Shown here: piece after piece, positions 31,970 through 40,764 of the stretch
How the letters are laid out: every line of letters starts with the position of its first letter
Numbering within the stretch: the stretch's first letter is position 1
Source: CAVUWL01 sp963787415
GTDB taxonomy: Bacteria; Actinomycetota; Thermoleophilia; Solirubrobacterales; 70-9
Assembly: GCA_963787415.1 (NCBI GenBank)
Contig: CAWBCO010000002.1
Location: forward strand, 558,001 to 622,000
Length of the DNA stretch: 64,000 nt
Direction of reading: 5' to 3'
Position numbers and translations under genes: made by a program
Notes under the pieces: generated by a model
Seen by the model: only the letters and a program-made list of their open reading frames with translations
Told to the model about the DNA's origin: nothing
The model's database searches: none

Positions 31970-32726
31970 ATCGCTGAAGGAGGCGCCGTATGACCGCATC
32001 GGGGTTGGCTACCGTGAAATACGACGCCCCGATCCGCGCATCGGGGCACGCATCACCCGCGCTCTCGGCGATGCGGTCACGGTCGTCAATGTCGGCGCCG
32101 GAACCGGCTCCTATGAGCCGAGCGACCGAGACCTGATCGCAGTGGAGCCCTCGAAGCTGATGATCGCCCAGCGCCCGAAGCAGGCTGCGCCGACGGTCCA
32201 AGCCAGTGCCGAAGACCTCCCCTTCCCCGATCAGCGCTTCGACGCTGCAATGGCGATCATCACAGTCCATCACTGGGCCAATCTGAGGGCCGGCATCGCC
32301 GAGATGGTGCGCGTGGCGAGACAGCGGGTGGTCATTCTCAGCTTCGATCCGCTGGCCCTTGAGGAGCTTTGGCTGGTGCGCGATTATTTCCCACGGGCGG
32401 GGCAGATCCACGCGGAGGCGATGCCTCCCATCGGTCAGCTCGAGGCGCTGCTCCCGAACCCCTCCGTCGAGCACCTACCCGTCCCTCGCCTCTGTGAGGA
32501 CGGGTTCTTCTGCGCGCTCTGGGATCGCCCCGAGATGCAGCTTGACCCAAAGGTCCGTCGCGCGAGCTCGGTCTGGCACCTGATGCCGGACGCCGAAACG
32601 GAATCGGGACTTGCTCGGCTGCGCGCCGATCTGCAAAGTGGCCTCTGGGAGGAGCGTTTCGGCCACCTTCGCAGCGCGCCCGAGCTCGACGTTGGCCTGC
32701 GCTTGATCACAGCGGAGCTGGGTTAG
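31962..32726 (+). CDS. Class I SAM-dependent methyltransferase
   Basis: A 254-residue cytosolic methyltransferase. The SAM-binding motif I is VVNVGAGTGSYE (about 41-52), the acidic motif II is in LIAVEPSKLMI, then ASAEDLPFPDQRFDAAMAI and HHWANLRAGIAEMVRV as in UbiE/Methyltransf_11 proteins. ATG 31962 has a GAGAGGAG ribosome site and overlaps the previous gene. The acceptor is unknown. The C-terminal half lacks a recognisable specificity domain. Confidence 0.85.
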   Translation: MAESLKEAPYDRIGVGYREIRRPDPRIGARITRALGDAVTVVNVGAGTGSYEPSDRDLIAVEPSKLMIAQRPKQAAPTVQASAEDLPFPDQRFDAAMAIITVHHWANLRAGIAEMVRVARQRVVILSFDPLALEELWLVRDYFPRAGQIHAEAMPPIGQLEALLPNPSVEHLPVPRLCEDGFFCALWDRPEMQLDPKVRRASSVWHLMPDAETESGLARLRADLQSGLWEERFGHLRSAPELDVGLRLITAELG

Positions 32727-32763
32727 CGATCATCGGAGGAGGGACCCGACGGGGCCGGCCAAA

Positions 32764-33732
32764 TCAACCCTGGGCGGCGAGCTCTTCGCGAATCTCCTTG
32801 GGAAGCATGAAGCGAACGTCCTCATGGACGGTGCGCAGCTCGGAGACCTCGCTGGCACCTAGATCACGAAAGTGTGAGACAAGTTGGGCGACCAACTCCT
32901 CGGGTGCACTGGCGCCGGAGGTGATGCCGACCGTCTGGACGCCGCGCAGCCACTCCTCCTTGACCTGCTCGTGGTTATCGATCAGATGAGAGGCGGCGCC
33001 GTGCTCGCTGGCCACCTCGACCAGGCGGTTTGAGTTGGAGGAGTTTGTGGAGCCGATCACCAGCACCAGCTCGCACTCGTTTGCCAGCTGCTTGACCGCG
33101 ATCTGACGATTGGTGGTCGCGTAACAGATGTCGTCGGACTTGGAGCTGATGATCGCCGGAAATCTGGCGCGGAGGGCGGCAATGATCTCGGCGGTCTCAT
33201 CAACGGAAAGGGTGGTTTGGGTAATGAAGGCGACCCGCTCGGGATCGACCACACGCAGGGTGCCGACCTCGGCAACGGTCTGCACCAAGACAATGCTCTC
33301 GGGCGCCTCTCCAGTCGTCCCCTCAACCTCCTCGTGACCCTCATGCCCGATCATCACGATGGTGTAGCCCTGGGCGGCGAACCGGCGTGCCTCGACGTGG
33401 ACCTTGGTAACCAAGGGACAGGTGGCATCGATCGTGCGCAGGTGGCGAGAGGCAGCATTGTCGTGGACGGCGGGAGCGACGCCGTGGGCGGAGAAGACGA
33501 CCATCTCACCGGCGGGGACTTCGGTCTCTTGCTCGACGAAGATCGCGCCGCGCTCGGCCAGCTGTTCGACCACATGCTTGTTGTGGACGATCTCCTTGCG
33601 GACGTAAACCGGTGCTCCGTAAAGATCAAGGGCGCGCTCCACGGTCTGCACCGCGCGGTCGACACCGGCGCAGTAACCGCGCGGAGCGGCGAGCAGTACC
33701 CGCTTGGGGCCGGGGGCCGCGATGGTCTCCAT
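32764..33732 (-). CDS. ispH: 4-hydroxy-3-methylbut-2-enyl diphosphate reductase
   Basis: The last enzyme of the MEP isoprenoid pathway, making IPP and DMAPP with a [4Fe-4S] cluster. ATG 33732 gives METIAAPGPKRVLLAAPRGYCAG. The three cluster cysteines are in PRGYCAGVDRAV, DATCPLVTKVH and DDICYATTNRQ; the catalytic region MIGHEGHEEVEGT and TNSSNSNRLVEVA are intact. The protein is 322 residues, a normal length. It is divergent from the acyltransferase with about 80 bp between. It depends on Fe-S assembly by the nearby suf genes. Confidence 0.96.
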   Translation of the reverse strand: METIAAPGPKRVLLAAPRGYCAGVDRAVQTVERALDLYGAPVYVRKEIVHNKHVVEQLAERGAIFVEQETEVPAGEMVVFSAHGVAPAVHDNAASRHLRTIDATCPLVTKVHVEARRFAAQGYTIVMIGHEGHEEVEGTTGEAPESIVLVQTVAEVGTLRVVDPERVAFITQTTLSVDETAEIIAALRARFPAIISSKSDDICYATTNRQIAVKQLANECELVLVIGSTNSSNSNRLVEVASEHGAASHLIDNHEQVKEEWLRGVQTVGITSGASAPEELVAQLVSHFRDLGASEVSELRTVHEDVRFMLPKEIREELAAQG

Positions 33733-33811
33733 CAGCCCAGGGTAGCGGTGGCGACGTTGCGGGAGCCCCCACCGCCTGACCGCCACGGCGCCGCGAAGCT
33801 AGCCTTGGGCG

Positions 33812-35224
33812 ATGAGCACAGAAGGCCGCCACCTCGATCGACTCAGCGCGGTCGACGCCTCCTTCCTTAGCAACGAGACCTCGACCAGCCATATGCACGT
33901 CGGGGCGATCCTGATCTTCGAGGGCCCGCCTCCTCGCTACCTCGATTTAGTCGAGCATGTGCGCGGACGGCTGGGCCAGGTGCCCCGCTTCCGACAGCGT
34001 TTGGTGGTGCCGCCGATGGAGGCGGGCCGGCCGCTTTGGGCTGATGACGTTAACTTCAACCTCACCTACCACATCCGACATACCGCCCTGCCAGAACCCG
34101 GCGGCGAGGAGGAGTTAAAGCGCCTTGCCGGACGGGTTTTTTCCCAACAACTCGACCGCTCCAAGCCGCTCTGGGAGCTCTGGCTGGTCCAGGGCCTTGA
34201 GCGCGAGCGGTTCGCGATCTTGACCAAGACCCACCATGCGATGGTCGATGGAATCTCGGGGGTCGACATTGGCACCGTGCTCTTCGATCTCGAGCCGCTA
34301 CCCGAGCCGAGCGTGGTTGAAGAAAAGTGGGTGCCTCAGAGCGAGCCGGGAACCGCCGAGCTGGTGGCGCGTGGGGTGAGCGACGTTGCGGTGGCTCCGG
34401 TGAGGCTGGCAGAGCGGACGTTGGCGGCCATCCGCCACCCCGAGTCGGCGGCCCGGCGCCTTGGGGAGGCACTCGAGGGGGTCGGCGAGGTCGTTGGAGC
34501 GTTCGCCAACCCGGCGCCCGATATACCGCTCAACCAGCCAATTGGCCCGCACCGCAGATTTGTCTGGGTACGCTCGGAGCTGGCGATTTTTAAGCAAATC
34601 AAGGACTCCCTTGGCGGAACCGTGAACGACGTGGTCTTGGCGGTCGTCACCGGAGCGCTACGAGCCTGGTTGCACGAAAGGGGCTTGCGCACCGAGGGGC
34701 TGGAGCTACGAGCGCTGGTTCCGGTTTCGATCCGCAGCGAGGACGAGCGTGGAAACCTCGGCAATCGGATCGCCGCAATGCGCGGTCCGCTGCCGGTCTA
34801 CGTCGAGGACCCAGCGCGGCGACTTCGCGTGGTGAGCGAACAGATGGAGGGACTTAAGCGCTCCAAGCAGGCCCTCGGCGCAGAAGTCATCTCCCGCTTC
34901 AACGACTTCGCTCCCCCGACCCTGCTCGCGCAGGCCTCGCGGATCAATTTCTCGACCCGCCTCTTCAATCTGATCGTCACCAACGTGCCGGGGCCACAGA
35001 TCCCCCTCTACGTCCTTGGCAGAGAGCTGGAAGAGGTCTTTCCTGTCGCCTTTTTGCCCCAAAACCATGCCTTGGCGGTGGCGATAATGAGCTATAACGG
35101 CCGCGTCGGCTTTGGTCTGCTCGCCGATTATGACTCGATGGAGGACGCCGAGACAATCGGGCAGGGGATCTCGGATTCACTCACCGAGCTGCAGGCCGCC
35201 GCCAGCGCCTTCGCTGCGGGCTGA
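33812..35224 (+). CDS. Wax ester synthase/diacylglycerol acyltransferase (WS/DGAT)
   Basis: A 470-residue acyltransferase making triacylglycerol or wax esters from acyl-CoA. The catalytic motif HHxxxDG is His141-His-Ala-Met-Val-Asp147-Gly (THHAMVDGISG). The N-terminal LSAVDASFLSNET, the PLWE motif near 119-122, NDVVLAVVTGALRAWL and the C-terminal NLIVTNVPGPQIPLY block are all typical. It is related to mycobacterial Tgs proteins and suggests neutral-lipid storage. No other lipid gene is adjacent. Confidence 0.93.
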   Translation: MSTEGRHLDRLSAVDASFLSNETSTSHMHVGAILIFEGPPPRYLDLVEHVRGRLGQVPRFRQRLVVPPMEAGRPLWADDVNFNLTYHIRHTALPEPGGEEELKRLAGRVFSQQLDRSKPLWELWLVQGLERERFAILTKTHHAMVDGISGVDIGTVLFDLEPLPEPSVVEEKWVPQSEPGTAELVARGVSDVAVAPVRLAERTLAAIRHPESAARRLGEALEGVGEVVGAFANPAPDIPLNQPIGPHRRFVWVRSELAIFKQIKDSLGGTVNDVVLAVVTGALRAWLHERGLRTEGLELRALVPVSIRSEDERGNLGNRIAAMRGPLPVYVEDPARRLRVVSEQMEGLKRSKQALGAEVISRFNDFAPPTLLAQASRINFSTRLFNLIVTNVPGPQIPLYVLGRELEEVFPVAFLPQNHALAVAIMSYNGRVGFGLLADYDSMEDAETIGQGISDSLTELQAAASAFAAG

Positions 35225-35265
35225 GCCTACGCCGTCCCAACGAGCACGGGGTCTAGGCTTCGCTG

Positions 35266-35751
35266 ATGGCCTTGCTCGTGATCCTCTTCATCTTGGTCCC
35301 AATCGCCGAGCTCTACGTGATCATCAAGGTGGGCGAATTGATCGGCGTCTGGCCGACGATCGGACTGCTTTTGGCTGACGCGTTTCTCGGTGCGCTGCTG
35401 CTGCGCCTGCAGGGACGCGGCGCCTGGAGGCGCTTCAGCGCGGCGATCGCCGCGCATCGCTTCCCCGGGCGCGAGGCCGCCGATGGTCTGATGATCGCGG
35501 TCGGTGCCACCTTGCTGTTGACCCCAGGGTTTATCACCGACATCTTCGGATTCATCCTCCTGATTCCACCCACGCGAGCGATCGCGCGGCGACTGATGCG
35601 CGCCTACCTGGGGCGACGCTTCGTGCTGGTGGGTGTTGCCGATCGAGCCACCCGCGACCGTGCCAGGGAGGGCAACCGCGCCTATGATTTCGATGCCAAC
35701 GCTGAGGAGGTCAGACCAAAGGAGCAAGGACGGCTTGGCGGCTTCCCCTGA
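35266..35751 (+). CDS. fxsA: FxsA family membrane protein
   Basis: A 161-residue membrane protein. Hydrophobic helices at about 1-20, 27-47 and 73-98 include the family pattern PIAELYVIIKVGELIGVWPT (approximate), LLLRLQGRGAWRR and LLLTPGFITDIFGFILLIPPTR. E. coli FxsA relieves exclusion of phage T7 by the F plasmid; its normal role is unknown. The C-terminal 40 residues are hydrophilic. It follows the acyltransferase by 41 bp, so may share its transcript. Confidence 0.9.
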   Translation: MALLVILFILVPIAELYVIIKVGELIGVWPTIGLLLADAFLGALLLRLQGRGAWRRFSAAIAAHRFPGREAADGLMIAVGATLLLTPGFITDIFGFILLIPPTRAIARRLMRAYLGRRFVLVGVADRATRDRAREGNRAYDFDANAEEVRPKEQGRLGGFP

Positions 35752-35807
35752 GCGCATCGACCTGACCCCAGGCCCAGGAATTCAGCGGCGCGCCGATCGT
35801 TTCACGA

Positions 35808-36767
35808 TCAGCCCGAGACACCGGCCTGACCCGCCGCGGTAGGCAACTCTCGTCGCAGTAGGGCGAGACCAAGCAGACCACCGAGACCGGGGATCCAAAA
35901 GGCGATCGCGTGGTAAACCAACACCGCCGCTGTTGCGCCAATCGGTGAGATGCCATAGATCACCAGCGCCCCAACCAGGCCACCATCGAGCACCCCCACG
36001 CCACCGGGGACAGGGACCAGATTGGCGAGGTAGCCAATGATGTAACCGAGTATCAAGGGGGCAATTGGAGGGCTGATCCCAAGCGCCGAGAACGTTGCCC
36101 AGAGCACGGCGATATCGAAGAGCAGATAGCCGATCGCCCCCGCTAGGCGCAGTTTGGGCCGGCGCAACGCAAACTCGGCGTAGCGGATCCCCTCCACCAG
36201 ATCGCTGATCCATGCGGGGCCACCTGGGCGTGCGGTGCGCAGCGATCCCCGGGCAGGAAGCACCAGCACGACCCCGGTCGCCAGACATCCGGCGATAATC
36301 GGAAGCACCGCACGAAGGAAGTCATCGGGTCCGGCGGCGACTCCGAGTACCAAGAGCACTCCCGCGGCGATCATCGCGGCGACGCTGGCGGCGCTGGTGA
36401 TGAAAAACAGCGCGCTGGAGCGTTGGATGATGGACCGAGTCGACATCCCGGCGAGGTGCATGAGCCAGCCTCCGACGGCGAGGCCCCCGACCCCACCGGC
36501 CGGCAACAAGACGCCACTAGCCAGCTCGGTCCAGGCGAGCTGGCGCGCGGGGCGCGGCGGAATTGGTGAGAAGAAGAGACGAAAGACGACAACGAAGCTC
36601 GCGCAGCTGGCCAACTCAAGGGCGACCGCGAAAACGATCCAGGCCGGTTTCATGTGACCGATTGCGACGAGCACCGCACGCAGCGGCGGAATCGCGAGCA
36701 AAAGGCCAAAAACGAAGCCCGCAAGGATCAACACCACGCCAAGGCGATGCCAAATCCCCCCCTCCAA
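35808..36767 (-). CDS. Lysylphosphatidylglycerol synthase transmembrane-like protein (UPF0104/YbhN type)
   Basis: A 319-residue polytopic inner-membrane protein, about eight helices. Family markers are the ELASCASFVVVFRLFF region, LLPAGGVGGLAVGGWLMHLAGM and YLANLVPVPGGVGVLDGG, which are the conserved glycine-rich loops of the flippase-like MprF N-terminal family. There is no lysyl-transferase domain, so it is likely a lipid or polyprenol-linked translocator. It converges on fxsA; a 6-bp stem hairpin (35795-35809) lies at its end. Confidence 0.82.
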   Translation of the reverse strand: MEGGIWHRLGVVLILAGFVFGLLLAIPPLRAVLVAIGHMKPAWIVFAVALELASCASFVVVFRLFFSPIPPRPARQLAWTELASGVLLPAGGVGGLAVGGWLMHLAGMSTRSIIQRSSALFFITSAASVAAMIAAGVLLVLGVAAGPDDFLRAVLPIIAGCLATGVVLVLPARGSLRTARPGGPAWISDLVEGIRYAEFALRRPKLRLAGAIGYLLFDIAVLWATFSALGISPPIAPLILGYIIGYLANLVPVPGGVGVLDGGLVGALVIYGISPIGATAAVLVYHAIAFWIPGLGGLLGLALLRRELPTAAGQAGVSG

Positions 36768-36796
36768 CGGCGAGGCTCCCTCAAATGGGGTTGGGC

Positions 36797-37681
36797 TCAG
36801 GAGAGCACCCGGCGCCGAAAGTTACGCAGTCCGAGCGTCAGGAATACGGAGCAAAAGCCGACCAGTACCGGATAAACAACATAAAGGGGCATGTGTGAGG
36901 CTTCGGTCAGCCCGGCGCGCATGCCCTCTGCAACGTAGATCAGCGGGTTGACCAAGACCAGGATCTGCAGCCAATGAATACCCACGACCTTGACCGGCGC
37001 GAGTTTCGTCCACTGGTAGTAGGTGCCGCCGAGGAAGGTGAGCGGTAAGACGACAAAGCCGAACATGAGCCCGATGTTGCGCGGCTCAAAGTAGGTTCCG
37101 AGCAGCAACCCGAGCGAGGTCATCGCAACGCAGGCAAGCGGGATCAGGGTGATCACGATCCACCAGTGAAAGGAAAGATGGGCTTCGACACCGGGGGCGT
37201 GAACAACGGCTGCCATTGGGAACACGACCAGCGCCGCCAGCGCTCCCTGGACCGACCCCGACATCACCTTGGCAATGGCCACCAGCCATATCGGACAGGG
37301 AGCCTGGACGCGGTCCTCTATCTCACGGGTGTAGCCGAACTCGGTGGAAAGCTGCAAGGCCACCGCCTGGATCCCCTGGAACATGATCGTGATCGCGACG
37401 ACACCGGGAACCAGCACCGTCGCAAAAGCCGACTCTGCGACGGTCCCCCCCTGCCCGCCCACGCCCTGACCGATCGAGGGGAAAACGTAGAGGAAGACAA
37501 AGACGAGCAAGAAGGGTTGGATCAGGGTCCGAACCAAGAACTCGGCGAAGTTCTTGCGCAGCACCAGGAGGTCACGCAGGATCAGCGCAAGCAGCGCCAG
37601 GCGACTCGCCTGTGCGGTGGTGCGGGTCGGCCGCAGCGCCAGATCAGCACCGGCGCTGACATCGGTCACCGCCGCGGCCAT
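36797..37681 (-). CDS. ABC-2 type exporter permease (DrrB-like)
   Basis: A 294-residue membrane protein with six hydrophobic helices and a cytosolic N-terminus of about 35 residues. The sequence TLIQPFLLVFVFLYVFPSIGQG, FATVLVPGVVAITIMFQGIQAV and PLTFLGGTYYQW is typical of ABC2 membrane family drug exporters. It is directly coupled to the ATPase (start at base 37681 shared with its stop). The substrate is unknown; DrrAB-type pairs export lipophilic drugs or lipids. Confidence 0.9.
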   Translation of the reverse strand: MAAAVTDVSAGADLALRPTRTTAQASRLALLALILRDLLVLRKNFAEFLVRTLIQPFLLVFVFLYVFPSIGQGVGGQGGTVAESAFATVLVPGVVAITIMFQGIQAVALQLSTEFGYTREIEDRVQAPCPIWLVAIAKVMSGSVQGALAALVVFPMAAVVHAPGVEAHLSFHWWIVITLIPLACVAMTSLGLLLGTYFEPRNIGLMFGFVVLPLTFLGGTYYQWTKLAPVKVVGIHWLQILVLVNPLIYVAEGMRAGLTEASHMPLYVVYPVLVGFCSVFLTLGLRNFRRRVLS

Positions 37682-38694
37682 CAGTCGCGCAACGCCTTGC
37701 CAGTCAGATTGATGAACACGGTCTCCAGGCTGGGCTCTGATACGGAGAGATCAGCAACCTCAAAGCCGCCGCTCTCAGCGGCATTCACAACCCGCGGCAC
37801 GAGCCGTTTTGCGCCCGCGACGTGCAGCTCTACACCGTCGGCAAGCGCGCGGCTGCGGGTGACCTCCTCGATCTCTTGACTGAGCCGCTCGGCAAGCGCG
37901 ACCTGATCACCGTCGGCCTTGACGGTGACGATCTGCTCCGCGCCGACGGTCTGTTTGAGCGCCGCCGGGGTATCGAGGGCGAGAATCTTGCCGTGATCCA
38001 TGATCGCTACCCGATCACAGAGCTGATCGGCCTCCTCCATGTAATGGGTGGTGAGCAGGATCGTCTGCCCCTCCTGGTTGAGCTCGCCGAGAATCTCCCA
38101 GAGCGCGAGGCGGCTCTGGGGATCGAGGCCCGCTGTCGGCTCATCCATGAACAGCACCGCGGGACGGTGAAAGATCGCGCGTGCGACCATCAGTCGCTGA
38201 GCCATGCCCCCCGAGAGCGCGAAGACGGAGGCCTTCGCCCACTTGGTCAGCTGGAACTGCTCGAGGAGATGATCGGCGTTGCGGCGCGAATCGGGGGCGG
38301 AGATACCGAAAAGGCGCCCGTGGAAGTAGAGGTTCTCCCATACCGTAAGCTGGCGGTCGAGGGTATTGGTCTGCGAGACGGTCCCGAGCAGCTGCTTGGC
38401 AAGCGCCGGCTGATTGACAACGTCAATCTCGCCCACGTATGCTGACCCCGAGGTGGGCACCACTCGGGTGGTGAGCATCCCCGCGGTCGTCGTCTTGCCG
38501 GCGCCGTTGGGTCCGAGCAGACCGAAGATCTCCCCGCCACGTACGCTCAGGTTGAGCTGGTCCACCGCGGCGAAGTCGGTGCCTGCGTAAACCTTGGTCA
38601 GGTCGACGGTGCGGATAACCTCGCGGCCCCCATGCGGAAACGGCTGCCCCGCTACCGCAGCCACCTGTTCGTCGGCTGACCCGACGCTCGCCAC
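37681..38694 (-). CDS. ABC exporter ATP-binding protein (DrrA-like)
   Basis: A 337-residue ATPase. Walker A is GPNGAGKTTT, the Q-loop lies in LGTVSQTNTLDRQ, the signature is ALSGGMAQRL, Walker B is AVLFMDEPTAGLD and the switch His is in LLTTHYMEEAD. The last 90 residues are the C-terminal extension typical of daunorubicin-resistance-type (DRA) ATPases. It energises the permease encoded immediately downstream. It starts 6 bp after the DUF59 gene's neighbour end, in the same direction. Confidence 0.93.
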   Translation of the reverse strand: MASVGSADEQVAAVAGQPFPHGGREVIRTVDLTKVYAGTDFAAVDQLNLSVRGGEIFGLLGPNGAGKTTTAGMLTTRVVPTSGSAYVGEIDVVNQPALAKQLLGTVSQTNTLDRQLTVWENLYFHGRLFGISAPDSRRNADHLLEQFQLTKWAKASVFALSGGMAQRLMVARAIFHRPAVLFMDEPTAGLDPQSRLALWEILGELNQEGQTILLTTHYMEEADQLCDRVAIMDHGKILALDTPAALKQTVGAEQIVTVKADGDQVALAERLSQEIEEVTRSRALADGVELHVAGAKRLVPRVVNAAESGGFEVADLSVSEPSLETVFINLTGKALRD

Positions 38695-38699
38695 CGCGC

Positions 38700-39017
38700 C
38701 TAGAAACCCAGGGCGAACTTGGCGTCCTCGGTCATCATCTCCGGGGACCAGGCGGGATCGAAAACCATCTTGGGATGAACGGCGGTGACCCCTTCCAAAT
38801 CGCCAACGAACTCCTTCATCTGCTCAGAGACCTGTGGCCCGATCGGGCAGGCAGGAGTAGTAAGGGTGAAGGTGATGAAAATTTCAGTGCCCTCGATCTC
38901 GACGTCATAGACCAAGCCGAGGGAGACGAAGTCCAGGCCAAGCTCAGGATCGATCACCTCCTCCAGGGCCTCAAGCACATCTTCCTCGGTGAGTGTGGAG
39001 GTCTGGTTCTCTGCCAT
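38700..39017 (-). CDS. DUF59/MIP18 family Fe-S cluster assembly factor (SufT/PaaD-like)
   Basis: A 105-residue cytosolic protein. LEEVIDPELGLDFVSLGLVYDVE and TFTLTTPACPIGPQVSEQMKEFV are the DUF59 pattern, with the conserved Cys in TPACPIG. Members help Fe-S cluster maturation (SufT, PaaD, MIP18). The C-terminal WSPEMMTEDAKFALGF is also conserved. It is not in the suf cluster, which lies 8 kb away, but could serve it. It is 5 bp upstream of the ABC ATPase gene. Confidence 0.9.
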   Translation of the reverse strand: MAENQTSTLTEEDVLEALEEVIDPELGLDFVSLGLVYDVEIEGTEIFITFTLTTPACPIGPQVSEQMKEFVGDLEGVTAVHPKMVFDPAWSPEMMTEDAKFALGF

Positions 39018-39057
39018 TCACCAATGGTAGCCGGACTGCTTCTCTAGGCTTGCCCCG

Positions 39058-39480
39058 ATGCGCAGCTCCAATCCACCCCGAGACCAACCTCAAGCCAGCG
39101 AGCCGACGCCGCTGAGACGCTCGATCGGAATCGTCTTCTCCGACGGTGGCCTGCTGGCGCTGAGCGCAATCCGCCCATTGGGCGCTGCCGGACACGGCGA
39201 GGAGGAGGTCGTGGCGGTGATGTGTGGCCCCGACGGCGCACCGATCGAGGTGGCTGAGACGCTGCTCTCGACCGAGTACGGTCCCGACGGCGTGCAGCGT
39301 CGGGCGACGCTGGAGCTGTGGCCAGACGAAGACGGTCAGCCACTGCGCGGTGCCGGAACCCTGATCAGCTCAACTTCGGTGCGCCATCAGGGACTCGGAA
39401 CTGAGATCGCGTTCTTCCGCTGGTCGCTGGAGGGCCGCGAGGGCCTTGGGCATTACGAGCTCGTGCACGCAGATGGGTGA
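39058..39480 (+). CDS. Conserved protein of unknown function
   Basis: A 140-residue soluble protein with no recognised domain. The start ATG 39058 gives a polar N-terminal 20 residues, then a beta-rich body (SIGIVFSDGGLLALSAIRPLG, EVVAVMCGPDG, QRRATLELWPDEDG, GTLISSTSVRHQGLGTEIAFF). There are no membrane segments. The end overlaps the start of the HAD gene by 8 bases, suggesting coupled translation. It is divergent from the DUF59 gene. Confidence 0.6.
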   Translation: MRSSNPPRDQPQASEPTPLRRSIGIVFSDGGLLALSAIRPLGAAGHGEEEVVAVMCGPDGAPIEVAETLLSTEYGPDGVQRRATLELWPDEDGQPLRGAGTLISSTSVRHQGLGTEIAFFRWSLEGREGLGHYELVHADG

Positions 39481-40108
39481 AATCGACGTCGTCGTCTCAG
39501 ACTTCGGAGGCGTGCTGACGACGCCGTTGCTGGGATCGTTTATGGCCTTCCAGGATCAGACTGGGATCCCGACCGAGCTGCTCGGCAAAGCGATCCAAGC
39601 AATTGCTGAGGTTGACGAGGATAACCCGCTGTATGAGCTAGAGCGAGGAGAGATCAGCGAGGAAACGTTCCTGGCGCGCCTCAGCGCGCGGCTTCAACCG
39701 ATGCTCGGGCATCGGCCCCAGATGCACCGCTTCAAAGAGATCTACTTCGAGGCACTCGAACCCAACCCAGCGATGATCGGACTGATGCGCGAGCTCAAGG
39801 AGGCGGGGTATCGGATGGCGATGCTGACCAACAACGTGCGTGAGTGGGAGCCGCTTTGGCGCTCGATGCTGCCTGTCGATGAGATCTTTGAGACAGTCGT
39901 GGATTCTGGCTTCGTTGGCGTCCGCAAGCCCGAAGCCCGGATCTATGAGCTGACGCTGCAACGACTGGGAGCTCCAGCCGAGGCATGTCTGTTTGTCGAT
40001 GATGTAGCCGGCAACTGCGAGGGCGCGCGTCGGGCAGGAATGAAGGCGGTCCACTTCCGCGACAACGAACAGGCGATCGCGGAGATCCGCTCCACACTCG
40101 CCGCCTGA
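39473..40108 (+). CDS. HAD superfamily hydrolase
   Basis: A 211-residue phosphatase-like enzyme. The nucleophile motif I is DFGGVLT (family D-x-D with Gly in place of the second Asp, as in epoxide-hydrolase-N or haloacid-type members). Motif II is MLTNN, motif III Lys in GVRKPEARIYEL, and motif IV is FVDDVAGNCEGARRAGM. The alpha-helical cap lies at about 15-90. ATG 39473 overlaps the preceding gene. The substrate is unknown. Confidence 0.9.
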   Translation: MGEIDVVVSDFGGVLTTPLLGSFMAFQDQTGIPTELLGKAIQAIAEVDEDNPLYELERGEISEETFLARLSARLQPMLGHRPQMHRFKEIYFEALEPNPAMIGLMRELKEAGYRMAMLTNNVREWEPLWRSMLPVDEIFETVVDSGFVGVRKPEARIYELTLQRLGAPAEACLFVDDVAGNCEGARRAGMKAVHFRDNEQAIAEIRSTLAA

Positions 40109-40218
40109 TCCCTAGCCGCCGAAGTCCGCCTCCGCGGATCTCACCCGCGTCGGTTTTGCGATGTGCTCAGCTCGCCTTCACTCGGGCAAGCGGTGAGTGC
40201 TGCGTACTGGAAGGGCAA

Positions 40219-40674
40219 TCAGTTATCTGAGCCGGCGCGATCCCAGATATAGAGATCGACAGCCTCCGCAGCGAGCTCCATCAGGCGCGGCGCTGAGAGC
40301 AGGTTGAGAACCAGCTCCAAGGCGTCGTCTTCGGTGACACCTGCATCTACTGCCTCCTCACCGCGAAAACCGGCGGCCAGTTTGAGCGCCTCTCGACGGT
40401 ACTCCCCTAGGGAGCCAAAGGCGCCCATCAGAAAGTCACGGTTGGGCAGTGGATGACCGACTTCAAGCGAGCCATGCCAGGCGGCGAGCATCGACAAATC
40501 GTGCTCATCGAGCTCAGAGAGCGCCTTCGCATAGTGGGTCTCAAGCTCGGCATCGGGAATCTCATCGACCCAGGAGCGGACAGCCTCACCGAGCAGCTGA
40601 CGACGGGCCTCACGCCCGACCGAGTCCGAGATCGCGCGGATCGCATCAGCTGGGTCTACGAAACAAAGAGCCAT
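40219..40674 (-). CDS. Alpha-helical protein of unknown function
   Basis: A 151-residue acidic helical protein with no signal peptide or membrane segment. Blocks such as ADAIRAISDSVGREARRQLLG, HYAKALSELDEHDLSMLAAWH and DDALELVLNLLSAPRLMELA look like packed helices. I do not recognise the family. It converges with the HAD gene (110 bp gap with nothing recognised) and lies just before the IS element, whose left end is 90 bp from its start codon. Confidence 0.6.
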   Translation of the reverse strand: MALCFVDPADAIRAISDSVGREARRQLLGEAVRSWVDEIPDAELETHYAKALSELDEHDLSMLAAWHGSLEVGHPLPNRDFLMGAFGSLGEYRREALKLAAGFRGEEAVDAGVTEDDALELVLNLLSAPRLMELAAEAVDLYIWDRAGSDN

Positions 40675-40764
40675 CAGGTTGGCTCAATCTAGACGCCCGA
40701 TAAGACGGCAAAGCGCGGAAAGATAGGCGCAGTTTGCGATGGGCAGCGCCGCCGCCCTGCCTAA